This document shows positions 21,153 through 34,334 of a stretch of DNA of 64,000 nt, piece after piece. The translations under genes and the position numbers were made by a program. The notes under the pieces were generated by a model. It was not told where the DNA came from, searched no databases, and saw nothing but the letters and a program-made list of their open reading frames with translations. The DNA is from Klebsormidium nitens (taxonomy: Eukaryota; Streptophyta; Klebsormidiophyceae; Klebsormidiales; Klebsormidiaceae): NCBI GenBank assembly GCA_000708835.1, contig DF236954.1, forward strand, positions 1-64,000, in the 5' to 3' direction. Numbering within the stretch: position 1 is the stretch's first letter; each line of letters opens with the position of its first letter.

Positions 21153-23629
21153 AGGAGCCTGCTAAGTTTCCAATCGCCAAGAACCAAGCTGAACTTAAGG
21201 CTTATTTTCGAACCTGCTTGTCGGGAGTGACATTGGCGCTCTCTATGAAGTACCCCCAATTCAAATGAAGGCTTCGTAATATCTCTAGCTACCAGTGCGC
21301 TTCTGGCCCTGATCAACAGCGAGAAACCTTGAGAAAATGGAATCACCTGAAGCTCACAGGTGCTCAAAACGCGTGTCTTTCTTGGCTTGCTGGATACACC
21401 CCTGGAAGTTATTAAAACTGGCCGCCTGCATCTGAATTCTCATCCAGATCATCGTTTGCACGTTTCTGGCTGGCCCGTACGGTCGCTGGCTCTCATAAGT
21501 TAGTCGCGCGCCCGTCGCACACGCGGCCGCATGGCAGCATAGCGCCTGAGACTCAGGCCATGTTCGCAGGGTTTAACTGGGTTTTACCTTTGCGGTTGCG
21601 CGCGTATTATCACAGCCTAGTGACTGCGACAGTGAGGCGGCCGCGTAGGCGAGCCGCTCTGCGCAAGTCTTCAGAGGCCGACTTGCTTCAGAATAGTTCA
21701 TAAGCTGGCATCCCGCGGGGCCGCTGAGGCGCTAGCCTAACTACAGTCACCTTTAAAAAGTTCTCCTCAAGCGTTCCCCTCAAGCGTTCTCCTCAAGCCT
21801 GGATGTTGAAGGGATCAGAGCGTCGTTGCACCTGCTGAAGGTGTTTGCAGGCAAGTTAAACGGATCAGGGAGAGACTTCGGGACTTTCGACATTCGTTAG
21901 CGGCTGAGTCACTTCTGAATACCTTCTTCGTAGCAAATTTCATCGGACCTGAATTGATTGACTAAGGATACTAAGATTGTCTTTTCCCTTTACTAAGACT
22001 ATCTTTCCCCTGGAAATCTGAGTGAAGAAGGCAGAAGCCGGAGACCTGCAATGATCCATCCGAATTTCAAAACATCGCCATTTGCATTTTGACGTTTTTG
22101 CCCCGCCCCTCAAATGCAACGGCCAACAAGCCCCCATAATTTCCTTCTTGTAGAAACAGCGCGAGGTGTGCTTTGTGGTCCTTCTCACGAGCGGTCAAGC
22201 AGATGATCCTTTCCCTCAAAACTTGTCAAAAAAATTCACCCAAGGTGAGCAAAGGAATCAGAGTAACAAAGGACACGTAGTGCAAGTTCAGGCTGCTGCC
22301 AAGTGACAGCTTGAGTGGACTGTATTCCGAATGAGAGTCTGTTGACCACTGCCTTATTCGGGATACGAATGTTTCTCCACCCGCATCATTATCTGTCTTG
22401 AACGCTGTCAAGATCGTCCATTACGTCTGGTTCACTCACTGGTTGCAGGATCTCACAATAGTACGTCGACCAGAAAGGCGAGAATATCCCGTCATGCGTC
22501 AAGCTTCAGGACACAGAGAATAGTTGCATACGTGGTAGCTGTTGTCGCCTTTCTCGCAGGTGGCAATCGCATTTCGTTGAACAATCTGCTGTGATCTGAC
22601 AAGATTTCCAACGGAGGAAGTCTTCTTGTCCAAGTCTCATGTGTGTTGCTTGTCTCGTGTGCCCCAGCTGGCAAGCTAGCTCCGACTTCTTTCTGAACGC
22701 TGTCGTGCTAGGCTTGAACCTTATGCGAAAATGGTCAGCCAGGCTCTCCTGCATGCTTGAAATCGACGACTTACTTGTTTAGATAGACAGTGTTACGGTG
22801 ACAGATCTAGAAGTCGAGCGTTGAAGCATTAGATGCCCATGATGCATTAAGATACCAGCCGACGTGCAAGTAGAAGCTTGAACGACCGATCGACCTAATA
22901 CAACAGCATAATAAAACGGCTCTTAATTCAATGTACGCAACCATCCAATACTCACATGACGGTTTGCATGAAGCACTCAGGCCATTAACGTGGCTTCCGG
23001 CCTTAGGCTGGATCTACGTGCGAAGCACTCTTATGTACCTTGCAAAAATCACACATGCAGCCTTCAAATACAAAGTCCTGCGCCACCGCCTGCAAGACGG
23101 TACTCGAGAAGGTCACGCTCATGAGGGAAGCCAGTATGTGCTTGGGTCACATGCAATATCTGGCCCACCTTGTTGCATGATCCGTCATGCATATGGTCCA
23201 TCCAATGATTAGATGGACTGCTAATGCTCAGGCCTGACTTCATCAACTTCGATCACCGTCCGCCGGATCATCTTGCAACGTATTGCTGCCAGGCTGGTCT
23301 GAATGATGATCATTGATTGCAGGGCCCGGCATCAAGTGTCGCCATGCATGTCCGACCATGGCACAAACGTTACTGCAGACTCGCGGCCGATCTTGCACGG
23401 AGCACAACGCCTTGCGGACATGAGTTCGCTTCACAAGTAAAGCTCGCGGCTAGCAGAACAATCGCTTGATCCCGTTCCAGCTCCTCGATGAGAAGGATCC
23501 GGACTCAAACGACAAACTCTATACTCAGGCTCGATTGGCAAAGGCCTAGAGACCGTGTCCAATCATGACAACAAGGCACTTCTTAAAGTCACTGAGATCC
23601 GAAAAGCCCTCTTTGTAAAGCGATAATCT
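21153..23629. other. Intergenic, no gene recognised
   Basis: It holds a GC-rich patch with GCGGCCGC sites at about 21,500-21,660, then three tandem CTCAAGCGTTC-like units at 21,767-21,800. No ORF here has family support. Confidence 0.4.
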
Positions 23630-26600
23630 TTACGTCCGTTCGACGTATTGCTTCCAGGTTCGTATCCCGAGTCGCAGCTCCGTCAACACGTTTTGCTCCC
23701 ACTCATCTTTCTGCGGCAGCTCTCCCGTCAGTGCCATGACTGAGCACCCTGCATCCTTACCAAGCGTCCTGACGTTAATCTCTCCAGGAAAGGCCTCCCT
23801 CATCGCCTCGAGCACTCGCCCTACGACTATCTCCCCATACTTCCGACTATCCCCCGGCGTTTCTCCCACCTGTTGTCGTTTTCGACGCTGTTTAAGCTGG
23901 TTTTTCCGATTGACGCTCCCCTTGACCCGCGGGTCGACTTCTGGTTCTACTGCGGCGCTTCCGCAGTTGACCATGATTCGCCCGCCGGGGCGCATCCGGC
24001 GGGCGAGATCGCGCCACGTGGCAGCATCCTGGAGCTCCGGCAGAACGGCGCCCCGGCTGAAGAGGTCAACGATCAACCCCGCAAAACCGCCCTCGGTTAT
24101 GGAATCCGCGGTTAAGGCGTCCCCGGTGTAAATCGTGAGGAAGCCGCTCGCCTCTAACGGGGCTATGTCGAACCAACGCCGGGCAGCCGCAACCACCTGG
24201 AAAAGCAGTGCCAGCATGCTGCTGAGAAAAGGATGCTTCGACAAATAACTTGAGGACAAAATCCTGTTTTCCTTGATGCAACGAGAGTACGACGTGACGA
24301 GTTTCTGATATGAATAATCCAATCTTGAGAAAGTTCTGAAGCTTTCAAGACCCCGTCGTTTTTTAAGGTCGCTCGGTGTGTTATCGCTTCGGCTGGGCCT
24401 GCATAGCGCATTGTCAATGTGCAAAGTAGTAAGGCATCTTTTCTAATCATACACTGCAGGACTCGATTCGGAAAAAATACCGAGGTGCGGTTCAAAAATT
24501 GTTGCGAGAAAAGCACCGTTTCCTTGATCGACGACCTTCGACATCAAAGATCCCCGCTTTGCAGACCATAGATTTGCACAGATACAAGGTCTAGGGGTCG
24601 ACTGGATTAAGACTGAAGTCAAACAAAACGGTTTGCCAATCAAGAATGAAGTGTTAGGAGAAATCTTCAGGGAGCTGACTTTAAAGCTTTCGCCTTCTAT
24701 TTCTTTCGTGACGGCTAGAGAACCAGCTACTTTGCAGGTGAAATCAATTTGCAATCAAACGCTTTGTCTCTTCATCAACCTGGATTTGCTTCGCGGCCGT
24801 GGCCTCAGCCGCCTCGATTTGGAGATGTGCTGGAATCTGACAGCAACAACACAACGTACAAAAACGGAGACACACAAAGCTTAAGATCTTGACGCCCGCC
24901 AAATGGAGCAACTCAAGCCGACCCTTGAAAGCGCTCGAGAGATTCAGACACACCGAAAGGCATATGTTCGGCCACAGTCGAGCGCTTCTTCCATCAGTTA
25001 ATTTGGAAGACTAGTCTTCCGGACAAGGAGATTGAAGAAGCAGAGCGAAGTTCCGCATCTGGCCTGGCCACTTTCTTTCCACTCACCCACTTGGGGCCCC
25101 ACTGCCTGTCAATCCATATGGATTTGGGCAGATCGTTATGAAGAATCTACTTTCCGACCCCAAATCCAATACGACCGGCTGCCCCGTTCGCCCATGATTC
25201 CACCTGCCAACGCTTTACGTGAAAAGGCGTCCTTGAAGAACCTACCTTTGCATCCAGCTCCCAGGCATGCAACCTCCTCTCAGGCGCCACGTGATGCAGC
25301 AAGTGCGCTGCCGTGCCGGCCCCAAGTCCGTAAAGTCCGATCGGTCCAGCGGGAAGGAGGCAGGGGAGGGTGGCAAAGTCGTCATAATAGCTGGAGGTCC
25401 AGACGCAGTGCCTGGTAAAAACCGAGGGGATCAGAAAGTCTGAATGTGTTTCAAAACACTCGTCTCTTTGTTTCTTGAGAAACGAGAACAACAATGGGTG
25501 TCAAGAGATGCAAGCTTCGAGGGGCGGTGTCCGGACTGTGAAGCTGGGGGGACAATTGTAAAGAAGAATTGATGGCCATTTGCCTATGCAGTACCTATTG
25601 GGCCTAAATCTAGTCGATTGCATTGAGACCAAGTCCGTCAATTTTAAGAGCAGGAGAATCTACGAAAGTTAAGACATTATTTGACACAGCGAGCTTGACA
25701 TAAAGTAAAGGAAGCGCACACCTTTCTCTAAATTTGAGCCTAACGTACAGAGCGCCGGATCACCAGTGACTGAAAGTGCAAGCGTTCTTCGCGGTGCCCA
25801 ACGAATGCCAGCAATCACACTTTCTTGGACTTTGCACCTAACACTTTGCGCTTTGCGAACTCTCTCTGAGAACATGGACAGATGACATTTTGAGACTGGA
25901 TGGTTCATGATTCGACCTCAAATGTCTGGCGTGCCTGGAAAGCTGCCTGCTATTATGAGTCTCGAGAGAATCAATCACGCCCTGCGCATCTGAACCCCTG
26001 ATAAGTCTGACAGTCTGTTGATATGTCCACCTTGCAAATTAGTTTGGACAACTTGGGAGACTAGCTGCCATTGAGCAGAGCCTCATAGAAGTAACCTCAG
26101 AAAGGAAAAGTCCAGGCCTGAGCCTCTCACTCAGTACCTGGTAAGAAGGGCGAAAAAAGATGGATGAGAAGAGTCCAAAGATCTGCTCACTTAAAATACA
26201 CGCTGTGGATGTTGTTGGCCGTGTCCAGCAGCAGCAGCGTAGCTCCCGCCAGTGGGTGGTCTGCCGTGCGCGCCAGCTCGACCACCTCAATCTTGCTGTT
26301 GTAATCGCTGCTGCCCCGAGCGAGCACCCGAATGTCGGGGTCATCACTACTGTAGTTCCACTCAGAAACAATGACCTCGTCATCATCTAGCCCAAAGTTG
26401 TTCACTGAGGCGTCGTCGGAAAGCTCAGGAACGTCCTCCAAGCACGCGGGAAGCTCGGTTCGTCCTTTTCCCCTTTTCTTGGAGAGCTGGGACGATCCGG
26501 CTGGAATGGAGCGCGCACTTTGAGGGGCATCTACTTCTTTGGATACTGTTGGTGTCTCTGTGGCACATCTAAGAGCAGACTGACGGTTGGGGCGCCTGTC

Positions 26601-26897
26601 GGTTGAAAATCCCCGGCTGTGCAGCGATGCTGGAGGTGCCCAATCCGGCGAGCTTTCCTGAGGCCACCCGAAACACAGCGCTGAAGACAGAAAGCTTCCC
26701 ATGCACCAGATCTCAGCTGAGGGTGGTGCCAATGTGGAAGTGTTTAAAGGAACTGACGGCGCTGCTGGCCCAAGCTTCTGAGAAAAGAATGCTGATGAGA
26801 TTGCGGGAAACAACGGTGGTGAGAGCTGAAGGGAGGCGGAGCAGATCGGCGCTGGAAGTAGGCGCCAAGCAACCACCTTCCGCACTGTGACCGCCAT
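23630..26897 (-). CDS. Spermidine-synthase-like SAM-dependent methyltransferase, probably plastid-targeted
   Basis: Three exons in phase: 26191-26897, 25246-25411 and 23630-24196, giving about 479 residues. The N terminus (MAVTVRKVVAWRLLPAPICS) is basic, Ser/Ala-rich and lacks acids, as in transit peptides. A Ser/Pro and acidic linker follows, then a short strand region with LLLLDTANNIHSVYFK. Exon 2 carries YYDDFATLP and the SAM-binding motif I, GLYGLGAGTAAHLL, followed by WELDAK. Exon 3 begins VVAAARRWFDI and has GDALTADS, then FAGLIVDLFSRG and GGRIMVNCGS. The fold matches spermidine-synthase-like methyltransferases of plants, but polyamine-site residues cannot be checked by eye, so the substrate is unknown. 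It is divergent to the lumenal cyclophilin, with 830 bp between starts. A decayed partial copy lies at 18.4 kb. Confidence 0.8.
24197..26190. other. Introns of the methyltransferase gene
   Basis: Two introns (24,197-25,245 and 25,412-26,190) with GT-AG ends. No nested gene was seen. Confidence 0.6.
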
Positions 26898-27726
26898 TCT
26901 GCGGAACAATGCTGACATTACAGGGGCAGCAATGTCATTGACAAGCACAAGAGTCACAGACCTTCCTCCCTTGTCGGTGCGTCCGACTCTGCAGTTGCTC
27001 AGAATGTCTAGCTGCGATAGAGAGCAAATGAGCTTTGTGTCTCCTTCTGGAAGCTCTCTGCCGCCGTGTTCGACGAAGTGGATAAAGCATTTTGACAAGT
27101 TTTGGACGACAGAAACAGCTGTGGTCTTCAGCGCAGCTCGAATGGAATATTACTGCTTCGAAATCGAACTCGAGATCTAGACAACAAGCAGGAAGGCCTC
27201 CAGGTGGCAGGTGGGTGTTGGAGCTCACTGCCTCACTGAACTTGAAGCTGCAATGCGGCTCATGCGCAGCTACAGTTGTGAGTTCTATGTTTATGTAGGT
27301 TGAATCTACAGGTCTGCACAATTCATGGCGTCCTAGTAAAGTTGCAGCTTCCAGGCCTTCACTCCCAGTCTTCACGGCCACATTGTCCTGCATTTGGCGC
27401 CATTGCAAAGCAACGCCTCAATTTTGCTGCTCGGCTCTGCATTGCTTCTACAAACTGCCGTCTAAGGTGGAGGCTGACAGGCAAGGACGGAAGCTCACAG
27501 AAGGCAATCGAATTTCAAGCTCTTTCAGTACGTGCCCATTACGAGGATATTCCGAGGGCTTGAAGCTGAGAATTTCACCCTCGTAGGATTTCCTAGCAAA
27601 GCGCTGCCAAGACACAGATTGCCCTTCTGTCCTGTAAGTAGAGGTGCCAACTTCTTCCCAGGACCTCTGTTCTCAACCGCACAGAAAGCCCTCCTCAGGT
27701 CAATCATAGGAGAGCAGAATAGAACG

Positions 27727-30700
27727 ATGGCTACGACCAGTGCCGCTCTCACCACACAATTCTCCTTACTTCATGGGCCATCATTCACAGCACGACAGCG
27801 GGCCAGTGTAGAGCCAAGCGCTGCCAGGTGCTTAGCTTGCAGGCTATTGAGGCCAGCTCTTGGGGCAGTATCAAGGAGCAGAAAAAGAATGGGGGTTAAA
27901 GCCAGAAGGTAAGGGGCTTAATTCTCCCCTTCTCCTCCCTTCTCTATCCAAGTGCACCACTGACTGCGTGCGCTACGTTCCTGGGCAAGCATGTAACTCC
28001 CTCTTCCTGGTCAACTCCTATGTCGTAACAGTTCCGTTGCAACACATGCCAGAAATGAGGTCTATCACAGACCCTCAATCTGGTATCTACTTCAACAGTC
28101 AGCCTGCCGCAATCTTATCTCCCCTGCTTTGTAGGGCACTCAGGAATTCACCAAACTGAAAATCAGCAGGAATCTGTGTGTTGTTTGTGGAAGCGCCAGC
28201 TCATCTTGAACGGTTCGTTTGTTTTCCCTTCCCAGCTCACATGAAGAAGAAGGATGTTCTGCGGACCCTGCACTACTCGAATCGCGAGACGAGACCAAAG
28301 TGGGGTTGTCCAGAAGGGCCACTCTAGTGGGTGGAGCGCTTCTGGGTGCAGCGGTTGTAGGGTCAAGTGCGGACATTCGAGAAGCACAGGCTGCGGACGA
28401 GCCAGCAATCACACGGAAGGTGCACCGAGCTTTCAATCGAGCGTCTGTTGTTCCTGAGGTCGCGGTGCTTAGTTGGCGGTCTCATTGTGGCGCGGAAGAG
28501 ACTGAACTTAAAAAGCTCTTCCATTGGTCTGGGTGGAATGGCTGCTTCTTGGCTGGCACGAAACCAATGATTCGAGTCTCTCTTCTGTGCATAGAGGGTG
28601 GACTAGACGCTTCTGGAGTGAAGCTCTCTCTCTGACAAGCCTCACGTCCATCAAAGATCTCTGGGGTTGGCAACAAAGACCTCTTAAGCCTCCGCTTTCC
28701 AGAGGTCTTTACTTTGTGTCCATGCGGTAGGCGGACCATGTTATAGCCCGCTGGGTCCCCTTGTCTCTGTCCTGATTTAGATTAGACGATAGAAAGCATT
28801 AGTACAGAAGCCATGAGTCGAGACTGATACTCAAAAGTCACTGTCGCATACACAACTCTCTACATTACTCGGAGGGTGCCGACCTGTATGTACAAGTCGT
28901 CCCTTCCTTTTTCGAAGCTGCAAACATAATTCTGCCACCTAGGACAGAGTGACTGCCTGCTATGCTTGCGCTTTCACCACGTTTGCAGCCGCCGTCAGGC
29001 CGACCTCTCCAGACTCAGGAGTCCCCAAGCTCCGTTCTTTCTCTCAGGCAGAGAGAAGGGAGCTGCCTTCAGAGTAAATCTTGCTTGACGAGGAAATATG
29101 AGTTTTTGACATGGCAACTCGCCCCTTTTGAAACACCTGGCAAATGTCCCTCTCGAAACGGCTCGTACGATTGCTCTAAGCCACCGTATGATAGGTTCTT
29201 GTTACATTGGCTGCAGGTCTTCTTTGACATCACAGTTGATGGTGAGCCGATCGGGCGGTTCGTCGTGGGGCTGTATGGCGACGACGTGCCAATTGGCACG
29301 GCTCGATTTGCAGACCTAGGTGAGTCATGGCGAATCTTAAGTCTCATTTTGGATCAGCTTTGATTGAAGGCATAGCAAACCTGGAAACGAAGGTCTGGTT
29401 GGCTTGCCTGCACCCTCGGAAGCCATCGTAACTCAAACCAAAACACTAGTGAGGACCCTGGAACCTTACAGATGCGTATCGTCTCTGCAGCGGCAGGCAA
29501 GCAATCGGTTGGGTACCGGAGACGGCCTATCGAGCTCATAACACCGGTAATGTTGTCCCTCTTTTCTTCACATTCAGAGGTTCCAGCAGACGGTGTGGTC
29601 CCCCATCCTTTCAATCGCATTGCTTCGAATGGTCGTCGCATCGCTTCGATCGAACGCTCATCATTCGTTCTTTTTCTGGTAGCCTTGGGTCGAGCCTGAG
29701 CCCTTTTGCTTTACGCAGAATGTCTTCGAGACTTTTCGAGCACCGTCTGCTTTCTTAGACTTTCTTCGAATTGCCGACGGTCTCATTCAGATAAGATGCT
29801 TTGTTGAGAGAAAGAATCTGTCTTCATCGAGCGCCATTCCTGAATTTTGCTTCATCCGCATGTTTCTCGGACGTTGCTTCTCCGCACTCAGCAAGACCCT
29901 GGCTCAACATTGAACATGCGTCATCCTTCTGATTGCTCGCTAACGTGACAGTCGTCTCTGCAGAACTCCATCCAGGGGGCCGCTTTAATATCCTTGTACC
30001 CCGGGGGTAATCGCTCCGCTGGGGTGAGATACCTTGTCCGCCGCTAACCTTTTTGCCCTTCTCGCTCCTTCGCCTTTCTTGTCCCCTCTATCATTCCTCC
30101 ATTACCCCTTTTCTCTTTGTTTTAGGTCATGCGCCCGAAGATTTGCTTTGAAGCCTTCCTCTGCCCTCGCCACCTCCGCAGCGCTCTCTACCTCTCAATC
30201 CCTCTCACCCACGCCACTTCCTCGCGTTGACACTCATCCAACCCGCGTTCTTGCTGCTTCCATGAAATTCTGCGGTGACCAGTTCCTCATCCCACCTCTC
30301 AATCCTCGATGCCCCTGTTCGAGTAAACCCAGCAGCTCGCACTTCACAGAAGGTCGTCCTTTTGCGCTTTCAAGACGGGAAGACTTATGCACTAGTCAGG
30401 GTCTTGGACTTACGCCTTTACGGTGTTAAAGCCTTCGGGTAAACAACCTTGAGGTCACTCCGCTCCAGATTTGCTGCCAATCTAAAACCGACCTGGGGCG
30501 CATCAATGGGTGGCTTGATGTCCTCGTGCGGTTACCCAGTCTTGAAAGGAAAAGCCGACTCTATCTGCGGCTGCTGAAATGAGAAGAGTAAAAGCGCCGC
30601 GTCTCAAACCAGTCAAGCTGCCCGCTGTATCCGTGTATACACCTGCCTGCTCCGTTTTTTATGACACTACTTCGTCGAGCAGTTGCCTAAGCACTCTTTT

Positions 30701-32811
30701 TCGGGTTCAAATTAGCGTGACGATACATCTGGAATCTGGCTTCTCACATTCAGTCATTAAAACGAATTTGGTACTCCACGTTGGCGACATCTTGGTCTCG
30801 TGCTCTTTCCCTCCTTCCAATCGCGAGGTGCCACGTCCCGGCACAGTATACAGACCCCATCACGGACGTAAAAAAACAGCCGCTAATGTTTTTCTCTGCT
30901 TCGTGAAGTGCCACGTGTCAGCATCTTACGCTTCGATCGCTCTGTCGACACAGACCCCGATCACGGGCGGTGAGACGACGGGCCCGCTGCTGAACGAGAT
31001 GGAGGCGCAGCGGGGGCGGATGAGCAACAGCCAGTATGCCGTGTCGCTTCTGATAGTGGACAGCAAGAAAGAGGCGGCCAAGCAGAAACTGGTGGCGGCC
31101 GATGGCAAGTTTTACGTTGTTGAGGTGCGTTCCTGATTGGTCCCTCAAACACGTCATTCAAAGGTTCTTAGACGGGATGTCTAAGACGGCGTTCTGTGTT
31201 CTGGAACTCAGTTGCCCTGTTGGCCGACTTTTACATTGTGGAGGTGCGTCCCGGATTGGTTCGTCGTGCGGAAAGCGGACACTTTTCAAAGATCCAGGCG
31301 TGTGTGACATCTGAGGGGATGTTTTTGGTCGTCATTCCGAGGTTTCTCGAACGGAAACCTGAGACGGCTTCTGTGTTCTGGGATTTCGTGGTACCGTAGG
31401 CAGACTTTTACATCGTCGAGGTGCCTTTCTAATTGGATCGTCGTAGGAATGCAACGGACACTTTTCAAAGATCGATGCGGTGCGAGAGCAGACGATTGTT
31501 TTTGTGAGGGTCGTACATGTTTGTTTGTGGAGGTACGTCGTTCAGAACTTCCTCGTACAGGAGATCTGAACGCCGTTTGTGTTCTGGAACCGAGTGGTAT
31601 TATCCGAAGCTGATCGTAACAGCATTTTCTCCGAGTAAATCGCCTGCAAACATTCGGACGTCGTTGAGATGCATCGTGTAAGTGTTTCTTTGCGGGACAT
31701 CGGCGATCGTGTTTCTCCTGGCTGACAACTGGGATTCGTTTGAGTGACGAAGCAGGGATAACAAGTGCTGATTGACCACAGCTCGCCAATAGACGTCGCA
31801 CGGACTTAGAGCCGCGAAACATCGTGCGTCAACCATTGTGCCTGAAGATCATAATTCGAAGGTCCAACAATAAGTTGAGAGGCCCCGTTCTCGTTGTAAA
31901 GGCAAAGTTCCGCCGGATTTCCTAGACCAATAAGCGACAAGCCTTTTCTTGACTGTCTCAGGAGAGCAGCCGACCGGAACTGAACGGCACTGCGTTTTCG
32001 ATTGCGACGGTGGACGCCCCGGAGCTGGACAAAACGAACCTCGTCATCGGACGGTGAGACCCGTGGTTGCATCTTGCATTGATCTTTCTAACATCCACGG
32101 GATGAAGCTGGTTTACTTTTGCAACAGTGTCTGCGTTCTTGTACAGGTGAGGATGTTATTGACACCTCTTCGTGTCATGGTTTGTTGAACGTAAGGCAAT
32201 GTTTAGTGTTTATGTACTCAGGAATGCCTTCTAATGGAGGTGACAAATTGATTCAAATTGAGGCGTCCCGTTCCGATCTGAATAAAAAGTTATGTACCAT
32301 CGTTTATGTTTGAATCTTCGAGGAGGGTAGAACGTTGTTTGGTCATGCGTCTGATTCTACAGACTCGTTCTTCCAACTTCAAACCATGCATCGGTATCTC
32401 AACTTCTTTGCTAAGAGAAGAGTCACATGGAGTTAACCGCTCTGGAAAAGGTACCTGAGATGTCCGGTGTGTGATTGCCAAATGGCACTGGTTTCTTACA
32501 ACTCGAAAAGTCTACCATACACACAAGCTCCAAAGGCACCTTTAGTTCTTGTAGAAGGGCCCGGCTTCTGAAGGCCCGTTGACTTGTGACCACCAAAAGC
32601 GACGGCTTTCTTTTGCAGAGTGATCGACGGCATGGAGGTCGTGAGAAAGATTGCAAACTTGCCAGTCAATAGAGACAATTCAGACAGCGGCTTTTTCAAA
32701 GTAGGGAAACTCATAGGAGACCGGCGTGCCATAGTGGCTGAAAGGGGCTTCAATCGTCCATTCGCAAAAGTAATGGTGGCATCGTGTGGGGAGCTTGCTA
32801 GTCAAGAATAA
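27727..32811 (+). CDS. Thylakoid-lumen cyclophilin-type peptidyl-prolyl isomerase (CYP26-2-like)
   Basis: Eight exons join in phase: 27727-27908, 28236-28419, 29217-29319, 29491-29546, 29964-30006, 30922-31124, 31962-32053 and 32619-32811, about 351 residues. Exon 1 encodes a Ser/Ala/Arg-rich chloroplast transit peptide (MATTSAALTTQFSLL). Exon 2 has a twin-arginine signal (LSRRATLVGGALLGAAVVG, ending AQA) for thylakoid import. The isomerase domain begins VFFDITVDGEPIGRFVVGLY and ends LVIGRVIDGMEVVRKIANL, then GFNRPFAKVMVASCGEL. The C-terminal block resembles the plant CYP26-2 group. These lack some classic active-site residues, so isomerase activity is uncertain; lumenal cyclophilins assist photosystem assembly. 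Exon 5 and the start of exon 6 are the least certain parts. An alternative exon 6 acceptor at 30,953 would break the phase. Confidence 0.82.
31105..31560 (+). repeat. Degenerate tandem copies of an exon end and splice donor inside intron 6
   Basis: The exon 6 end and donor (TTTTACGTTGTTGAG|GTGCGT, donor G at 31,125) is repeated in the following intron. Copies read TTTTACATTGTGGAGGTGCG near 31,230, TTTTACATCGTCGAGGTGCC near 31,407 and TTTGTGGAGGTACGTC near 31,525. Spacings are about 119, 177 and 112 nt. Neighbouring blocks (GGACACTTTTCAAAGATC and a TTCTGTGTTCTGG block) are repeated too, so whole segments of about 110-180 bp were duplicated. Confidence 0.7.
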
Positions 32812-34334
32812 TATATTATGTGGCTCACGGAAGGCCGGCATAGATCCTGACCATGCTTTCATCAGGTCAATGTGCCCTCCTCCCACAAAGGGCGCGTTTT
32901 CCAATGATTTTGCATGATTGCTCAAAGGACTGCACTGGTGGCCTGGACAAGGTGTTGAACTTGGGAAGACTCACGGCAAAAAACGATCGAAAGGATGCAC
33001 TTCGTGCATAGCGCTCAAAGTTCTCGTAGTTGAGCTTCAACTTGTGCTCTCTGTTTCTCAGAATCTATTTTCTTCTGGCCCGAGATTATCAATGCATCGG
33101 TGTGGACTATGCATGCTCTCCGTGCTCAATGAAGTAGCTGGGCTGATGCGGTTCACGTCTCTTGAGTACGTATCAGGACCTCGCTCAGCTGCCAGTGCCG
33201 CCTTTTCATTCGCAGGGCACCCGGGGCTTCATCTTTTCTCAGTCTTGATACCGAGATTTTGGACTAGGTACGCCCGTTGCCGCGTGATTGTAGCAGTCTA
33301 CCTACCATACCGCCGCCGGTAAACGTGTACCAAAATCCCCACGACAATTTTGCCTGATATTACAGTACCGTAGGTATCTACCGTAGTACCGTACCGTAGA
33401 CTGTACCTAGTACCTACCACGTACCGGTATCCGGGCAGGTACTTTCTGACGGCCCTGACGGTACATTGATTACGCCTGAACACGCGTCTTCGTTGGCAGA
33501 AAGCGAGAAGGGGATTGAACGGCTCGATCTCATTCTCCGATAGCTGTTTATGAATCGGACGGTTCCGTGTGCAGACCGGCGATGCAGTGATGATTGCAAA
33601 ATTATGAGGCTGTGTAACAACCTCCCCCAGGCGGTTACAATCTGCTCAGATAGGTAGAACTAAACAAAATGACCTCACCGAAAGCAAAAATCTGTGGTCT
33701 TTTCGTCGAACCGCGTGGGTAATCCAGCCCGCCATGATTCCGCTCTAGTATTACTCCTATTTTGCTATGGACAATGGCCAAACAAGACTAGCCAACGCTT
33801 CGACGTTGAAACATAATCTGGAGCTTCGGAGATAACTGAAAAGCGCCTCACCCAAAACGACAAAACGCACTCGTGAGAGTCCACGTCACGATACGGTATG
33901 GGCCCCGATTCTTTCGCGGTCGCTTTTGGTGTGCACCATTCGTTGTAACACCCGACGAAAACCTTAGAAGTTAATCCATACAGCAGCAACGCCGCTACCG
34001 GGAGTTTATTGGCTCAAAACTAGCTTAAGCGTGGCGACCACCTAACGGGTTTGACTCGAACAAACCCCCTTTCAAAGGAGGTTATCGAACTTACGTAATC
34101 CTAACTTTGTTTTTCAAAGCGGCGACCCTGACAGGCTGGCGTCACACGCGCGTCATTTGCTCACGTGGTCAGGAATCGGAGTCGGCAATACGGTTCGGCA
34201 GATACGCCGGGCGAGTTTTGCCGTACGACGCGTGTAGCCAGGGTGTCCTCTGTCTCAGGCGGGCCCAGAAATTTGGACGGAGGGCCATGTGAGCGGTGAT
34301 GTCAACAAAGAAAGGGGCAGATTTTGCATTTTAG
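32812..34334. other. Intergenic, with a GTACC/GGTAC-rich patch
   Basis: No gene is supported between the cyclophilin stop and the first CCCH exon found. At about 33,295-33,440 the sequence is crowded with TACCGTAG, GTACCGTAC and GGTACC-like words. The 5' exon or exons of the CCCH gene may lie in 34.1-34.33 kb. Confidence 0.35.

Noticed and set aside
28140-28436. 98-codon minus-strand ORF over cyclophilin exon 2
   Set aside because: Shadow of the twin-arginine signal exon, which has clear splice sites on the plus strand.
30954-31124. Apparent 1-nt frameshift in the cyclophilin gene
   Set aside because: It arises only with the acceptor at 30,953. The acceptor at 30,921 restores the phase, so no defect is needed.
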